Origin: Leptospira ainazelensis
GTDB lineage: Bacteria > Spirochaetota > Leptospiria > Leptospirales > Leptospiraceae
Length of the DNA stretch: 64,000 nucleotides
NCBI RefSeq assembly: GCF_016918785.1
Contig: NZ_JAFFPT010000071.1
Location: 62,001 to 126,000, forward strand
Direction of reading: 5' to 3'
A program made the position numbers and the translations under genes. Under the pieces are notes generated by a model, which had not been told where the DNA came from, did not search any database, and saw nothing but the letters and a program-made list of their open reading frames with translations. Shown in pieces: positions 43,881 to 60,010 of the stretch; the first letter of the stretch is position 1, and the number at the start of each line of letters is the position of its first letter.

Positions 43881-45356
43881 ATGCACTTTGGAATCGCAGA
43901 CCTATTTGTACTTTTATCATACGTCATTCTCGTTTTATTTTCAGGTTGGTTTACTTCCCGAAAAAAAGATAAGGATTCTTCCAACTACTTTCTCGCAGGA
44001 AGAGAACTTTCCTGGATTCCACTCAGCTTTTCCATCGTTGCGACAGAAACTTCGACGCTTACTTTTTTAAACATTCCCGGACTGAGTTATTCGGGAAATC
44101 TCACCTTCCTCGGTTTGGGTTTGGGTTTTGTTCTAGGAAGAATCCTCGTCGCGCAACTTTTTATTCCCATGTATTATCAATCCGGATTTATTTCAGTTTA
44201 CGAATGGGTCGGGATGAAATACGGAAAAATTTCGCAAAAGACCGTAACTTATCTTTTTAAACTCACGAGAATTTTAGGAGACGGAGTAAGAATGTATGCT
44301 TCTGCGATTCCCGTCGCCATCTTACTCGAAGTGTTTTTCCGGCAATACGGTCTGATCCGTTTAGGAACTCAAGAAATCGAAATTCTAAGTTTACTTCTGA
44401 TTTCAGGAATTACGATTCTTTATACGGTTCAGGGTGGATTTCGTTCCGTAGTTTGGGTGGATTCGATTCAATTTGTGATCTATGTCGGAGGCGGAATTTT
44501 TGCCTTTTTCTACTTAGGATATCTCCTTTCCCAAAAAGGATTCGATTTTTTGAATGTATTTCAAACGGCTTCCACGATCGGCAAACTCAAGGTTTTCGAG
44601 TGGAGCGACTTTTCCTCGGCGTATTTTTTTCCGACGGCGATCCTCGGCGGAATTCTTTTGACGTTAGGAACTCACGGGGTCGATCAGATGTTTGTCCAAA
44701 GAGTTTTGGCGTGTAGATCGGAACCGGATGCAAAGAAGGCGATGATTTCTTCGGGTATTTTTGTATTTTTCCAGTTCGTCTTATTTTTAGGTATCGGTGT
44801 TCTATTATACTTTTATTATGCGGGAGAAAATCTTCCCAAGGATAAGGTTTTTTCGAAGTTTATCTTAGAAGAAGTCCCTTCACCGATCACCGGTTTTTTA
44901 CTCGCCGCCATCCTCGCCTCCGCGATGTCCACGTTGTCGAGTTCGATCAATTCCCTTTCCCTTACGACCAAAGTGGATTTGGGAATTTCGAAATACGGTC
45001 CTGCGACCTTGAGTCTTTTTTGGGGCCTTGTCTTGTTGTTAAGTTCCCTGCTTCCCCTCTTTCTGACGACGGGAAAAACGGGTTTGGTGGAATTGGGACT
45101 TTCCATCGCGTCCTACACGGTAGGTCCGATCATCGCCGTCTTTTTGACCGGAAGAATTTCAGCATTTTCTTATATGCAAGATTTAAAAGATAGTTATGCT
45201 GCTTTTTCGATCGTCTTGACTCCGATCCTTACTTTGATCTTTGGGAAATGGACCGGATTCGGATTTACGTATTTGGTTCCCTTTGGAATCGGAACCTGTC
45301 TTCTGTTCGGATTTATTTTACTAAAAATTCAGAATCGTCTTTCTGTTCCAAAATAG
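43881..45356 (+). CDS. Sodium:solute symporter family transporter
   Basis: A 491-residue membrane protein with about 13 helices. The N-terminal pattern ADLFVLLSYVILVLFSGWF, then SNYFLAGRELSWIPL and the ETSTLTFLNIPG segment, are typical of the SSS (SLC5) family. It imports a solute with sodium; sugar, amino acid or carboxylate cannot be told. The tail overlaps the opposite-strand hydrolase by 44 bases, the longest such overlap here. Confidence 0.9.
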   Translation: MHFGIADLFVLLSYVILVLFSGWFTSRKKDKDSSNYFLAGRELSWIPLSFSIVATETSTLTFLNIPGLSYSGNLTFLGLGLGFVLGRILVAQLFIPMYYQSGFISVYEWVGMKYGKISQKTVTYLFKLTRILGDGVRMYASAIPVAILLEVFFRQYGLIRLGTQEIEILSLLLISGITILYTVQGGFRSVVWVDSIQFVIYVGGGIFAFFYLGYLLSQKGFDFLNVFQTASTIGKLKVFEWSDFSSAYFFPTAILGGILLTLGTHGVDQMFVQRVLACRSEPDAKKAMISSGIFVFFQFVLFLGIGVLLYFYYAGENLPKDKVFSKFILEEVPSPITGFLLAAILASAMSTLSSSINSLSLTTKVDLGISKYGPATLSLFWGLVLLLSSLLPLFLTTGKTGLVELGLSIASYTVGPIIAVFLTGRISAFSYMQDLKDSYAAFSIVLTPILTLIFGKWTGFGFTYLVPFGIGTCLLFGFILLKIQNRLSVPK

Positions 45357-46143
45357 ATTCTAAGATTCTTTTATATTCCGCTGCCTTTGTAAAATGAATA
45401 TAATGATCTCCGTTCGGGATTCTATAGAATTTAGAATTCGGAAAGAATTTTTTTGCCACCGGAATGTCTTCCTCTAAAAAATATTCGGAAGCGCCGCCGA
45501 TAAGAAAGTTAGCCTTTTTTGGAAAAGGGTTTTCAGTGAATTTTTGAAAAAAGTCCTGGAGCAAACGGGGCGAACCTTCTATTCCCTCTACGTTTAACTT
45601 CCATCGATAACCGCCCGATTCCATTCTTTCCAAGTTCATTTCCAAAAAATTTCGGATAAAGGCGTTGGGAAGAATTTTGGCAAGGGCCGCGTCGATTTCC
45701 TGTCTCGTTTTGAATTGGGAAACGTCGGTTCGTAAACAAGCGAATTCGAGATCGTAACGCAGAGGATAATCCTTTGGAACAATGTCTTGGACAAAAAGAA
45801 AAGACGGAACTTCAGGATTTTTCAACGCAAATCCCATCGTTACAAGTCCCCCCATCGAATGACCGAGAAATACCGGGTCCACGATTCCATTCTTACGAAT
45901 CCAAACCTCAACGTCCTCGACCATCGAAGCGAGAGAATGTTCGTCCGCGTGCGGAGAATCTCCGTGATTGCGAAGATCAAGCAGATAAACGTCGGAATAT
46001 CGGCTTAGGAAATCTCCGACCGTCGGCCAGTTTTTGGAAGAACCGAAAAGTCCGTGTAAAATCAAAATCGGCCCGCAGATCGGAGTGGAATATTTTTCTT
46101 TGTTGAATTGGATTTTACGGGAGTTCAGATCTACTGCAGACAT
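45313..46143 (-). CDS. Alpha/beta-hydrolase (YbfF-like esterase)
   Basis: The 276 residues show HGLFGSSKNWPTVG, the strand VYLLDLRNHGDSPH, the nucleophile elbow GHSMGG and the histidine in NGDHYIHF. This pattern fits the YbfF/ABHD11 esterase group. Substrates may be acyl-CoA or lipid esters. It overlaps the SH3-like gene by 13 bases. Biotin genes here lack bioH and this hydrolase could stand in for it, but nothing shows this. Confidence 0.85.
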   Translation of the reverse strand: MSAVDLNSRKIQFNKEKYSTPICGPILILHGLFGSSKNWPTVGDFLSRYSDVYLLDLRNHGDSPHADEHSLASMVEDVEVWIRKNGIVDPVFLGHSMGGLVTMGFALKNPEVPSFLFVQDIVPKDYPLRYDLEFACLRTDVSQFKTRQEIDAALAKILPNAFIRNFLEMNLERMESGGYRWKLNVEGIEGSPRLLQDFFQKFTENPFPKKANFLIGGASEYFLEEDIPVAKKFFPNSKFYRIPNGDHYIHFTKAAEYKRILESILEQKDDSEFLVK

Positions 46144-47069
46144 TCTTTCTGAATCACTTTTAAGAATTGGTGATATTTTTTTCCGTATCGATACGGTAAA
46201 CTTTGCAGATCCTTTCGAAACGATTCAAAAATTTCCTTTTTTGCCGGATCTTTTCCGCAGTCTACGGTTTCTGGATCTTTTGTCAGAGTTTCCAAACGTT
46301 TCGAAACCTGACCCGCAAAAACAGTCGCATAATTACCGTTTGGTTGGAGTTGGAGATAACGGATCTTTCTTTTTTTTTCGTCGTTTAAATAACAGAATAT
46401 ATCTTTTTTACAGATCGTTTCTTCGGAATACTTCACTCCTAGGAAGGCTGCAAAGTCGCCCGGTCCCGTATCTCTAAACTCTTCTCCGATTTTCCAGAAA
46501 ACCTCAGGATTGATCTTGGAAGGTTTTCCTCTTTCTCCGGGAATGATTTCTCCCGGATTTTTGGAAAGGTAATCGAGAAGTTTTGTTTCCTTTTTTTTGC
46601 CGTCGCCTTCCTGCAAAATCTCTAATATTCTCTGAAGAACAACGGCTCTTCTTATTTTTAAGTAAAGATATTCGTCTCCGTGATAAACTCCGTTGTCCTC
46701 GAGAGAACTCAGATATTGATATACGGATTCGAGTTCTGTGAGACCGGTATTCGGGGAATACAACATACGATCGATGGAACGAAGGACAATTCTATAACCG
46801 CCCTTTTCCTGAACGTTAAATAGGGACTGCGTAGAGGCCCAACCGCTCAGTCCTGTCCCGTCGGAAACAAAACGAAAATTTTTCTCGCTTTGTTTTTCCT
46901 TTTCGTTTTTACTCTGGACGATTTCTCCGAATCCGAGTCTTCTCAAAATTTCCGATTGTTTATCCGGGAATAAATAGAGAGGAGCGTTCGGCTTGAGAAC
47001 CAACCAATCTCCTCCCCAAAGATACGGATTCGCGGTAAAAAAGGCGAGGATCAGGATGATCCGTCTCAT
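46131..47069 (-). CDS. Exported protein with N-terminal SH3-like domain
   Basis: A signal peptide (MRRIILILAFFTANPYLWGG) opens the 312-residue protein. The next 70 residues (VLKPNAPLYLFPDKQSEILRR to SGWASTQSLF) match a bacterial SH3 domain of cell-wall/periplasmic proteins. The rest is charged and helical, with cysteines at IC and VDCGKD. Its start is 3 bases after the aspartate aminotransferase stop. The function is not known. Confidence 0.65.
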   Translation of the reverse strand: MRRIILILAFFTANPYLWGGDWLVLKPNAPLYLFPDKQSEILRRLGFGEIVQSKNEKEKQSEKNFRFVSDGTGLSGWASTQSLFNVQEKGGYRIVLRSIDRMLYSPNTGLTELESVYQYLSSLEDNGVYHGDEYLYLKIRRAVVLQRILEILQEGDGKKKETKLLDYLSKNPGEIIPGERGKPSKINPEVFWKIGEEFRDTGPGDFAAFLGVKYSEETICKKDIFCYLNDEKKRKIRYLQLQPNGNYATVFAGQVSKRLETLTKDPETVDCGKDPAKKEIFESFRKDLQSLPYRYGKKYHQFLKVIQKECLQ

Positions 47070-47072
47070 CGA

Positions 47073-48290
<1,218 letters not shown>

Positions 48291-48357
48291 GCTGTTCCTC
48301 TTTTTGGTGTTTCTTACTTTAATAACAACTCTTGCCGATCGGTTTTGTCGAAAAGAA

Positions 48358-50067
<1,710 letters not shown>

Positions 50068-50074
50068 TTGTGTC

Positions 50075-50120
<46 letters not shown>

Positions 50121-50177
50121 AAGAATGCGAACATAAGGTTTTTTCCTTCGTTCCAAGATAGGACGTCGTCAAAAGTT

Positions 50178-51125
50178 TTACAACGGAGAAAGCCGAATCT
50201 GAAAACAACCGCTCTTTTCTTCTTCGGGCAGCAAGGTCGTCAAAGAAAAACCGTGTAAAACCGCGTTCCCCGGAGCGCTCATAGGTTCGATCGCGATCCG
50301 ATTTCCGGAAAAGTCTGTGTAGATTTGCATATAAGAAAGTGGGATCTCATTCGAAACGTTTGCATACGAATGAATTGAAACTTGATACGACTCGTTTCGA
50401 ACCTGCAATACTACATTCGGCTCTTCGTCAAAAAATAAGGAATCCAGAGTTGGTATTTGTTCCAACTCGAATACATTCGTCTCGACTCCGTAGATCGGAT
50501 AGACCGGAATCAAATCTTCTTGTAAAGGAATCTGTTTCTTGATGTTAGACCTAAGTTGCGCCAAAGGTGGTTGAGAATTGATTCGAAAATAAGGATGATA
50601 ACCGTAACAAAAACGGAAAGGCACCAAATTCTCATTTTGAAAAAAGGTTCTTAGAGTCAAAATCTCTTCGTTGGAAACCGTATGCAAAGAATATTCTTCC
50701 CGGACTCGGATCTTACCCAAAGGTGTAAGCGAGAGAGATTCGTCCGGAATCAATTCCAAAAAAACCGAATGATCCGTACGATCGAGAACGCTTCGTCTCC
50801 AAGAATACGCAAGACCGTGTGAAGGGTAACCTTTATTGTCTTTGGATCCCAAGTCTTTTAAGGAAATAAATTCTTCACCAAGCGTTATGTGATCGGAAGA
50901 ATGACGATTGACCCAAGGATACATCAAATACGAGCCGGAACTAAAAAAGCGTTCCGCAGGATCGTATCCGGCGATGATCTCGAGATTTTTACCGCTCTCC
51001 GGATGTTTCCAAATCCAAGAAAGAATCTGATTCCCCGATTCGTTCAGTTTCAATTGTGATTGTTGGCTGAATATTTTTGGCACGGCGGACAAGACTGCGG
51101 GAAACGGGAAAATATTTCCAATCAA
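50178..51125 (-). CDS. Aldose 1-epimerase family protein
   Basis: The 315-residue protein has galactose-mutarotase-like features: GSYLMYPWVNRH near residue 80, SHGLAYS, the catalytic-type YHPYFRI and a late glutamate in IAIEPMSAPGN. It probably equilibrates sugar anomers or binds a hexose-6-phosphate. The start TTG 51125 has no ribosome-binding site; GTG 51083 is an alternative. It is divergent from sppA. Confidence 0.75.
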   Translation of the reverse strand: MIGNIFPFPAVLSAVPKIFSQQSQLKLNESGNQILSWIWKHPESGKNLEIIAGYDPAERFFSSGSYLMYPWVNRHSSDHITLGEEFISLKDLGSKDNKGYPSHGLAYSWRRSVLDRTDHSVFLELIPDESLSLTPLGKIRVREEYSLHTVSNEEILTLRTFFQNENLVPFRFCYGYHPYFRINSQPPLAQLRSNIKKQIPLQEDLIPVYPIYGVETNVFELEQIPTLDSLFFDEEPNVVLQVRNESYQVSIHSYANVSNEIPLSYMQIYTDFSGNRIAIEPMSAPGNAVLHGFSLTTLLPEEEKSGCFQIRLSPL

Positions 51126-51216
51126 TTTTGAATTCTTTTTTAAAACTTGGGTCTTAGGAAAGGAATTGAAAGCCTGCTTTGTCGGCGGAAACTGACGATT
51201 CCACAGGAGAATTTCT

Positions 51217-52206
51217 TTGAAAGCACCGATTCTAACTTGGACCTATTCCCTCATCCTGGCTCTCTTTGTAACGAATTGTTATATCCCCGTGAACGCAAAT
51301 CTCGGAGGCCCCGGCAAATCGGCCGAACTCAGAGAAAAACTTCTTACGGGAAAAAACGAAGATAAAATTCTCATCATCCCGATCGACGGAGTGATCAGCG
51401 ACGAAGGTGAAAAAACCTTTTTTGGAGGACAGGAAGATTCGATTCTTGCCGGGGTGAAAAAACAACTCGAACTCGCGGAGTTGGATCCTGAAATCAAAGC
51501 GGTCATTTTAAAAATCAATTCTCCCGGAGGTTCCGTAACTTCGAGCGATATCTTGTATCGAGAAATTCTCCAGTTTAAGAACAAAAAGAAAATCCCTGTT
51601 GTTTCGCTTTTTATGGATACGGCGGCAAGCGGCGCCTATTATATCGCAATGGCGACCGATCTTATCGTCGCACATCCGACGACGGTCACCGGCTCTATCG
51701 GAGTCATTCTTTCCGGAATCAATTTTAAGGAAGGTCTCGACAAATTAGGAATCAAGGATCAATCGATTCGTTCGGGTGGAAACAAAACGATCGGTTCTCC
51801 TTTGGAAGACCTAACTCCCGAACAGAGAAAACTTTTACAATCGATCGTAGACGATCTTTATGAAAAATTTTTCGAAGTGGTTAAAACGGGACGCCCCGGA
51901 AAAAATCCGACCGAACTTCGTAAGATCGCGGACGGAAGAATTTTTACCGCTTCGCAAGCGTTACAACACGGTTTGATCGATAAGGTCGGTTATTTTGACA
52001 ACGCAATTCAGGAAACGATGGCCCTCCCGAATTACCGTAAAACTCCCGGAAATACAAGTCCTCGAATCATCTACTATTCACAGAGCGCCGAAAAAAGAGC
52101 AAACTTCTATCAGGTTCAATCTCCGGAGTTAAAATTGGATTCTCCGATTTCGAAAATTCTCGGAGCCGGAAAACAGGTTCGTTTTTTGTATCTCTGGTCT
52201 TATTGA
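51217..52206 (+). CDS. sppA: Signal peptide peptidase SppA
   Basis: SppA degrades leftover signal peptides at the membrane. The 329 residues start at TTG 51217 with AGGAG at good distance. A lipobox-like LFVTNC suggests a lipoprotein or anchored form. The catalytic serine is S138 in TAASGAYYIA and lysine K190 in SGGNKTIGSP, the spacing expected for the Bacillus type. Followed after 38 bases by the MBOAT gene. Confidence 0.92.
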   Translation: MKAPILTWTYSLILALFVTNCYIPVNANLGGPGKSAELREKLLTGKNEDKILIIPIDGVISDEGEKTFFGGQEDSILAGVKKQLELAELDPEIKAVILKINSPGGSVTSSDILYREILQFKNKKKIPVVSLFMDTAASGAYYIAMATDLIVAHPTTVTGSIGVILSGINFKEGLDKLGIKDQSIRSGGNKTIGSPLEDLTPEQRKLLQSIVDDLYEKFFEVVKTGRPGKNPTELRKIADGRIFTASQALQHGLIDKVGYFDNAIQETMALPNYRKTPGNTSPRIIYYSQSAEKRANFYQVQSPELKLDSPISKILGAGKQVRFLYLWSY

Positions 52207-52244
52207 GAATATTATAGATTTAGAATTTATCTTTCGGAACTCTG

Positions 52245-53666
52245 ATGTTATTTAATTCCTTACCTTTTCTTTTTTTATTTCTTATTACGTATTTGATCTA
52301 CTGGAACGTAGACGGACCCTGGAAAAAAAGGGTTCTCCTCGTTTCTTCGATCATCTTCTACGGTTATTCCCATATCGCCTTTTTGATTCATTTTTTATTG
52401 ATCATCGGAGTCAATTACTACTTCTCCACAAAACTCTGGGAGATTCGGGAACGCGGAGAATCCACGAGCAAGCTACTGAAATGGGTGATCGTATTAAACG
52501 GGATCAACCTCGCATTCTTTAAATATTACTATTTCGTAATGGATTCCATGAGTTCTCTCACGGGAATGGAACTCTGGCAAAGACTGGGAACCTCGGTTGA
52601 AATCCTTCTTCCGCTTGCGATCAGCTTTTATACGTTTCAATTGATCGCACTTCAGGTCGATATCCATAGGGGTTTGATTCCGAATCGAATCGGGTCCGGC
52701 GACTATTTTCTCTTCATTCTCTTTTTTCCTCAATTGATCGCGGGTCCGATCATGAGATCCACCGATTTTCTTCCGAAACTCGATCATCCGGAAATCGATA
52801 AAAATCGGATGAAACTCGGGATTTTTCTTTTGATCTTCGGTCTTTTTAAAAAATCGGTTCTCGCGGATTCGATAGCGGGAATCGTCGGGCCGATGTATCT
52901 CGAACCGAGTTCGTATCATGCGGCTTCGATTTATATCGGAATGGTCGGTTTCGCCTGTCAGGTTTACTGCGACTTTTCGGGTTATACGGATATCGCGAGA
53001 GGATCCGCATTCTTACTCGGATACGATATTCCGGAAAACTTTCGTGGACCTTTTTTATCGGTTTCTTTCCGCGAATTTTGGGGAAGGTGGCACGTCACGC
53101 TCTCCACCTGGCTTCGGGATTACATCTACATTCCGTTAGGCGGAAGTAGACAGGGAGAATTCAGATCCCAGTTGAACATGTTTCTCACCATGTGTCTCGG
53201 AGGACTGTGGCACGGCGCTAATATCGCCTTTGTTCTCTGGGGAGCCTATCTCGGTTTGATCTTGGCGGTGGAAAGAATCGTGGAACCAAGACCTGTTCCG
53301 GGGGCTTCCAATACTCCCTCGACCACGATTCGGATTTTGAGAAACGTATTTACTCTCAATCTTTTTATCTTTTCCGGAATTTTCTTTCGAGGCGGATCCG
53401 CAGGCAAAAACGCGGTTCCCCTTATGCTGGATCTCCTCAGCGGATATAAGAATTTATTCGTCGGGAAAATTCTTCCTCGTTGGGAAGAACTTTTTCTTTT
53501 TATCCTGTTAACGGTCGGCCTAAACGCTTTCCAGTATTATCCACAGCTCATGTCTAAAATCGAAAAACGTTCTCTGATCCTGATTCCGGTTCTGAGCGTG
53601 ATTCTTTTGCTTCTTTTGGGCGTTTTTGGAGACGGCGGCGGAGAATTTATTTACTTTCAGTTCTAA
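52245..53666 (+). CDS. MBOAT family O-acyltransferase (AlgI-like)
   Basis: The 473-residue membrane protein has about ten helices, the YTFQLIALQVDIHRG motif, the active-site segments REFWGRWHVTLSTWLRDYIY and GGLWHGANIAFVLWG with the catalytic histidine. MBOAT proteins of the AlgI type move acyl groups from the cytoplasm across the membrane to sugars, for example acetylation of a polysaccharide or a lipid. It is the second gene of a rightward run. No AlgJ/AlgX-type partner is seen beside it. Confidence 0.9.
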   Translation: MLFNSLPFLFLFLITYLIYWNVDGPWKKRVLLVSSIIFYGYSHIAFLIHFLLIIGVNYYFSTKLWEIRERGESTSKLLKWVIVLNGINLAFFKYYYFVMDSMSSLTGMELWQRLGTSVEILLPLAISFYTFQLIALQVDIHRGLIPNRIGSGDYFLFILFFPQLIAGPIMRSTDFLPKLDHPEIDKNRMKLGIFLLIFGLFKKSVLADSIAGIVGPMYLEPSSYHAASIYIGMVGFACQVYCDFSGYTDIARGSAFLLGYDIPENFRGPFLSVSFREFWGRWHVTLSTWLRDYIYIPLGGSRQGEFRSQLNMFLTMCLGGLWHGANIAFVLWGAYLGLILAVERIVEPRPVPGASNTPSTTIRILRNVFTLNLFIFSGIFFRGGSAGKNAVPLMLDLLSGYKNLFVGKILPRWEELFLFILLTVGLNAFQYYPQLMSKIEKRSLILIPVLSVILLLLLGVFGDGGGEFIYFQF

Positions 53667-53718
53667 GTCCTTTCCTTAATACGGAGGGACTTCTTCCAAC
53701 GGAAGAAAGGGGGCGATC

Positions 53719-54338
53719 TTGAATCGAGGACTACAAAAACGGCTTCCCCTTTTTTTTTCCAGCCTAAGTCTTTTCTTTCTTTTTGCCGCTTGTACCCCCC
53801 GCTGGATCCGCGAACTTCCTTCCGAGGCTTTTACGGAAAAAAATATCAAATCGATTCCTGGCGGAATGTATGTCCGAAATCGTCCGGAACGTTCCCATAG
53901 AAATACCCTCTTTTACAAAAACACAGTCCAGGAAAGAATTTTCCTAAACTCCGCCGATCGCACCTTTGAAAAATCGATGAGAAGAGAAATTAAGGACAAA
54001 AACGAATACACGACTTATATCGTAATCGGAAAAGGTAAATATTCGGTTTCCGGAAACTGGGTTCTTTTGGAGACTCTGGAAAAGGGTGAGGTCGAATTTC
54101 AAGGAAACGCAGAGGCGTTTGAAATCGTATATTCGCCTTTTATTCATAAATTGTTATATCACTATGATTCTTCCACAAAAACTCTCGTCCCATTGTTATA
54201 CGAGTCGGGATATAAAGAAAAAACTTTCGGACTTATGGACGGAGTCAGTCGACCCTATTTAGAGGATAAGTATTTCCAAATAGCGCGAAATAATTTTTTG
54301 AGAAAAGAATTTCAGTTTCACGCCTATTTTTACAAACC

Positions 54339-54342
<4 letters not shown>
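53719..54342 (+). CDS. 207-residue lipoprotein, uncharacterised
   Basis: It begins at TTG 53719 with GGGGG before it. The signal peptide ends in LFAAC, a good lipobox, so the protein is membrane anchored. The mature part is mixed strand with basic patches (IKSIPGGMYVRNRPERSHR) and no known domain. It overlaps the next gene (ATGA) and lies 52 bases after the acyltransferase. Confidence 0.7.
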
Positions 54343-55319
<977 letters not shown>

Positions 55320-55613
55320 ATGTTAGAACTGACGCCGCTCGAAACCAAAATTCTCGCCAATCTTGCCCTCGAAGACAGGGACGCACGCAAATTAGGTAGA
55401 ATTCTCCAAGACGTTTGTTTAGTCACTGGTTTGAACGAAGACGAACTTTTGGAATTTATACCGTTTGGTCTCGAGGAAGAAATTGTTCTTTTGAAAGCCG
55501 AATACAACTTTACAAAGTTCAAAAAATCTCTGATCTCAAAACTGACAAAACGCAATTATCCCTCTCCAGGACTTTCGGCTCCGATACCGGAAACCATACG
55601 ACCTTCTTTCTAA
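55320..55613 (+). CDS. 97-residue uncharacterised protein
   Basis: The ATG directly follows the phosphatase stop (TAAATG). The protein starts MLELTPLETKILANLALEDR, and is acidic and helical in the middle (EDELLEFIPFGLEEEIVLLK). This looks like a small regulator, maybe a winged-helix or a partner of the phosphatase. No family was recognised. Confidence 0.6.
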   Translation: MLELTPLETKILANLALEDRDARKLGRILQDVCLVTGLNEDELLEFIPFGLEEEIVLLKAEYNFTKFKKSLISKLTKRNYPSPGLSAPIPETIRPSF

Positions 55614-55685
55614 AAAATCTCTAACGTCCGGAATTCAGAATCGATCCTATAGGAAGAATCTAACTTCTTTTTTTCGAAACAAAAG

Positions 55686-56974
55686 ATGCCCTTACACGAA
55701 GGAAAGAATTACTTCTTTATACTCGCAAATCCCGACTCCATCGTCCGTTTTACATCCAAGATTGCGCCCTTTTATGATTTTAGAACAAAGGATATCGAAG
55801 AACTTCCCTTCCTCTACGTTTCGCCGGGAGTCGTCCCCCGATTTTTATATTCCATAGAATGGAACCGCATTTTCTATCCTAGCAAAACGATCGAAACCAA
55901 AGCCTATTTGAGTTTTGAAGACGGAAAAATTCATTCCAACTCGGAACGTTTTTCGGAAACTTCGATCGAAATCACGGAGAACGGTTCTTTCCCGATAAAA
56001 CAAAATCCGTATCTCCCCGTTGGAAAAATTCCTTTTCGAATCTCCAGAACGGCGGAGGAGATCACTACGATCGGAACCGTTGTTTCCGGAGAATTCAGAT
56101 TGTTTCGCCAAAGAAGGAACAAGATGATTTCGACACGTTATCTGTCATTGAAGGATATCGTAAATCCGGATTTGACCGAAGTTGAAGTGGAAAAAAAAAT
56201 AGAATCTCTCTATTTCGATCAAAAGAGTAAAAACTACCTATTTCGACTCGTAAAAATTCTTTATGCGGGAACTCCCGCAGAGGAACAGACGATCGTTTCC
56301 AACCTTTTTAGTCACGAGCCGGAATTTGCACTCTTTCTGAGAGATCAGATTTTCAAAATCGAAATTCTTCCGCTCATCCACGGTCCGTTTCTAAATCGGA
56401 TCCTCGTTTCCATGGATGAAAGAATCATTCGATTCTCTTATTCGAAACTTTCTCCTCCCGTCAAAACGATGATCGAAAGAAATATCTCCAAAAATAAACT
56501 AAAAAGTATTCTCGATTCTTCTGCAAAAAAACCGGAATCGGGAGAATCTCTGGAAGAAACGATAGAAAGGGAAATTTTTAGAAACTTTTCAAGAAAGGTA
56601 TATTACGAAGCTGGAATATTTCCGATCTATCGGGAAAGTCAGGAAGATTCAAAAACGGATCCGACGCAGGCGATCGATACGGAGTTTCAGAGCGTTTCCA
56701 GAACCGAAAGATTTAATCTTCAGATTTCAGGAGTTTCCGCGATTCGTCTCTACGCGGTAACGGAAAAGACGATCCTTTTTCAAGTTCTTCAGTGGATCGA
56801 GATCGTAAGAATGGACACTCTGATTTCGAAACGGGAACGGGACGAACAATTCTTTCTCAAAATTCCTCCCGGAAGAATTTTAGAAATCCCTTTCTTTCCG
56901 GAATTCAGACTTCTCTGTGGAGCCGGAATCACGTCGGAAAGAAAGACATTCGAATTTTGTTTATTAGGTTTTGA

Positions 56975-56981
<7 letters not shown>
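55686..56981 (+). CDS. FliG-like protein, divergent
   Basis: The 431-residue protein has a stretch at residues 183-280 that reads as a FliG middle/C-terminal repeat: YLFRLVKILYAGTPAEEQTI, then EFALFLRDQIFKIEILPLI (compare the FEDI signature of FliG), LVSMDERIIRFSYSKLSPPV and MIERNISKNKLKSIL (compare NMSKR). The flanks (1-180 and 290-431) are unrelated. It is not the motor FliG. ATG 55686 has no strong ribosome-binding site. It ends the rightward run, overlapping glpK by 7 bases. Confidence 0.55.
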
Positions 56982-58465
<1,484 letters not shown>

Positions 58466-58531
58466 TGACGATTCTCCCAAAGATTTAAAAATGAAAGATG
58501 GAATTCAATTTCGGCAACAGAAGATCCGTTC

Positions 58532-59497
<966 letters not shown>

Positions 59498-59503
59498 AAC
59501 TGA

Positions 59504-59528
59504 CCTGAAAAGAAGAGGATTTTTCAGG
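59504..59528. repeat. Inverted repeat in the leader of the MBL gene
   Basis: CCTGAAAA (59504-59511) and TTTTCAGG (59521-59528) form a perfect 8-base stem around a nine-base loop, between two divergent genes. It could be an operator or a leader hairpin. Confidence 0.35.
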
Positions 59529-59685
59529 AAAATGTTGTCTAAAATTATCAATTCCTTCAGGATTTCCAGCTAATTCTTTTTTATTTATGAAAAATTTCTT
59601 CTTGGTAGCGAACGTTAGGAAAAAAATTTTGTTTACCGAGCACACGGATCGATTAGGATTCAAATAGGTTCCGAGCAAAGCAAAC

Positions 59686-60000
59686 GTGGAAAACTTCAAC
59701 ACAGAAATCCTCACAGAAGGAACTACCTGCACGATCCGTATTCAAGGGAGTATCAGCCTCAAAAACGCATTCGCTCTCAAAGAGTTGATCATCAAAAAAC
59801 ACGGAGAAGGTTTTACCGATATCGTTCTCGACTTTGCCGGCGACGCGTATTTGGATTCTTCCGGAATCGGAGCGATTTTCAATTCTCAGAAATACGTAAC
59901 CGAAAGAAACGGTTCTCTCAAACTCAAAAATATCAGCCGAGACGTCATGACGATCTTAAAGATCGCCAATCTCGACAAACATTTGGATATCATCCGTTAG
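59686..60000 (+). CDS. STAS-domain anti-sigma factor antagonist
   Basis: The 104-residue protein starts at GTG 59686. The STAS marker YLDSSGIGAIFNS has the serine normally phosphorylated by an anti-sigma kinase (DSSG at 57-60). It works with anti-sigma factors and PP2C phosphatases such as the one at 54339, to switch gene expression. No anti-sigma kinase is in the window. The next gene begins 10 bases later. Confidence 0.9.
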   Translation: MENFNTEILTEGTTCTIRIQGSISLKNAFALKELIIKKHGEGFTDIVLDFAGDAYLDSSGIGAIFNSQKYVTERNGSLKLKNISRDVMTILKIANLDKHLDIIR

Positions 60001-60010
60001 GTTCTCCCCT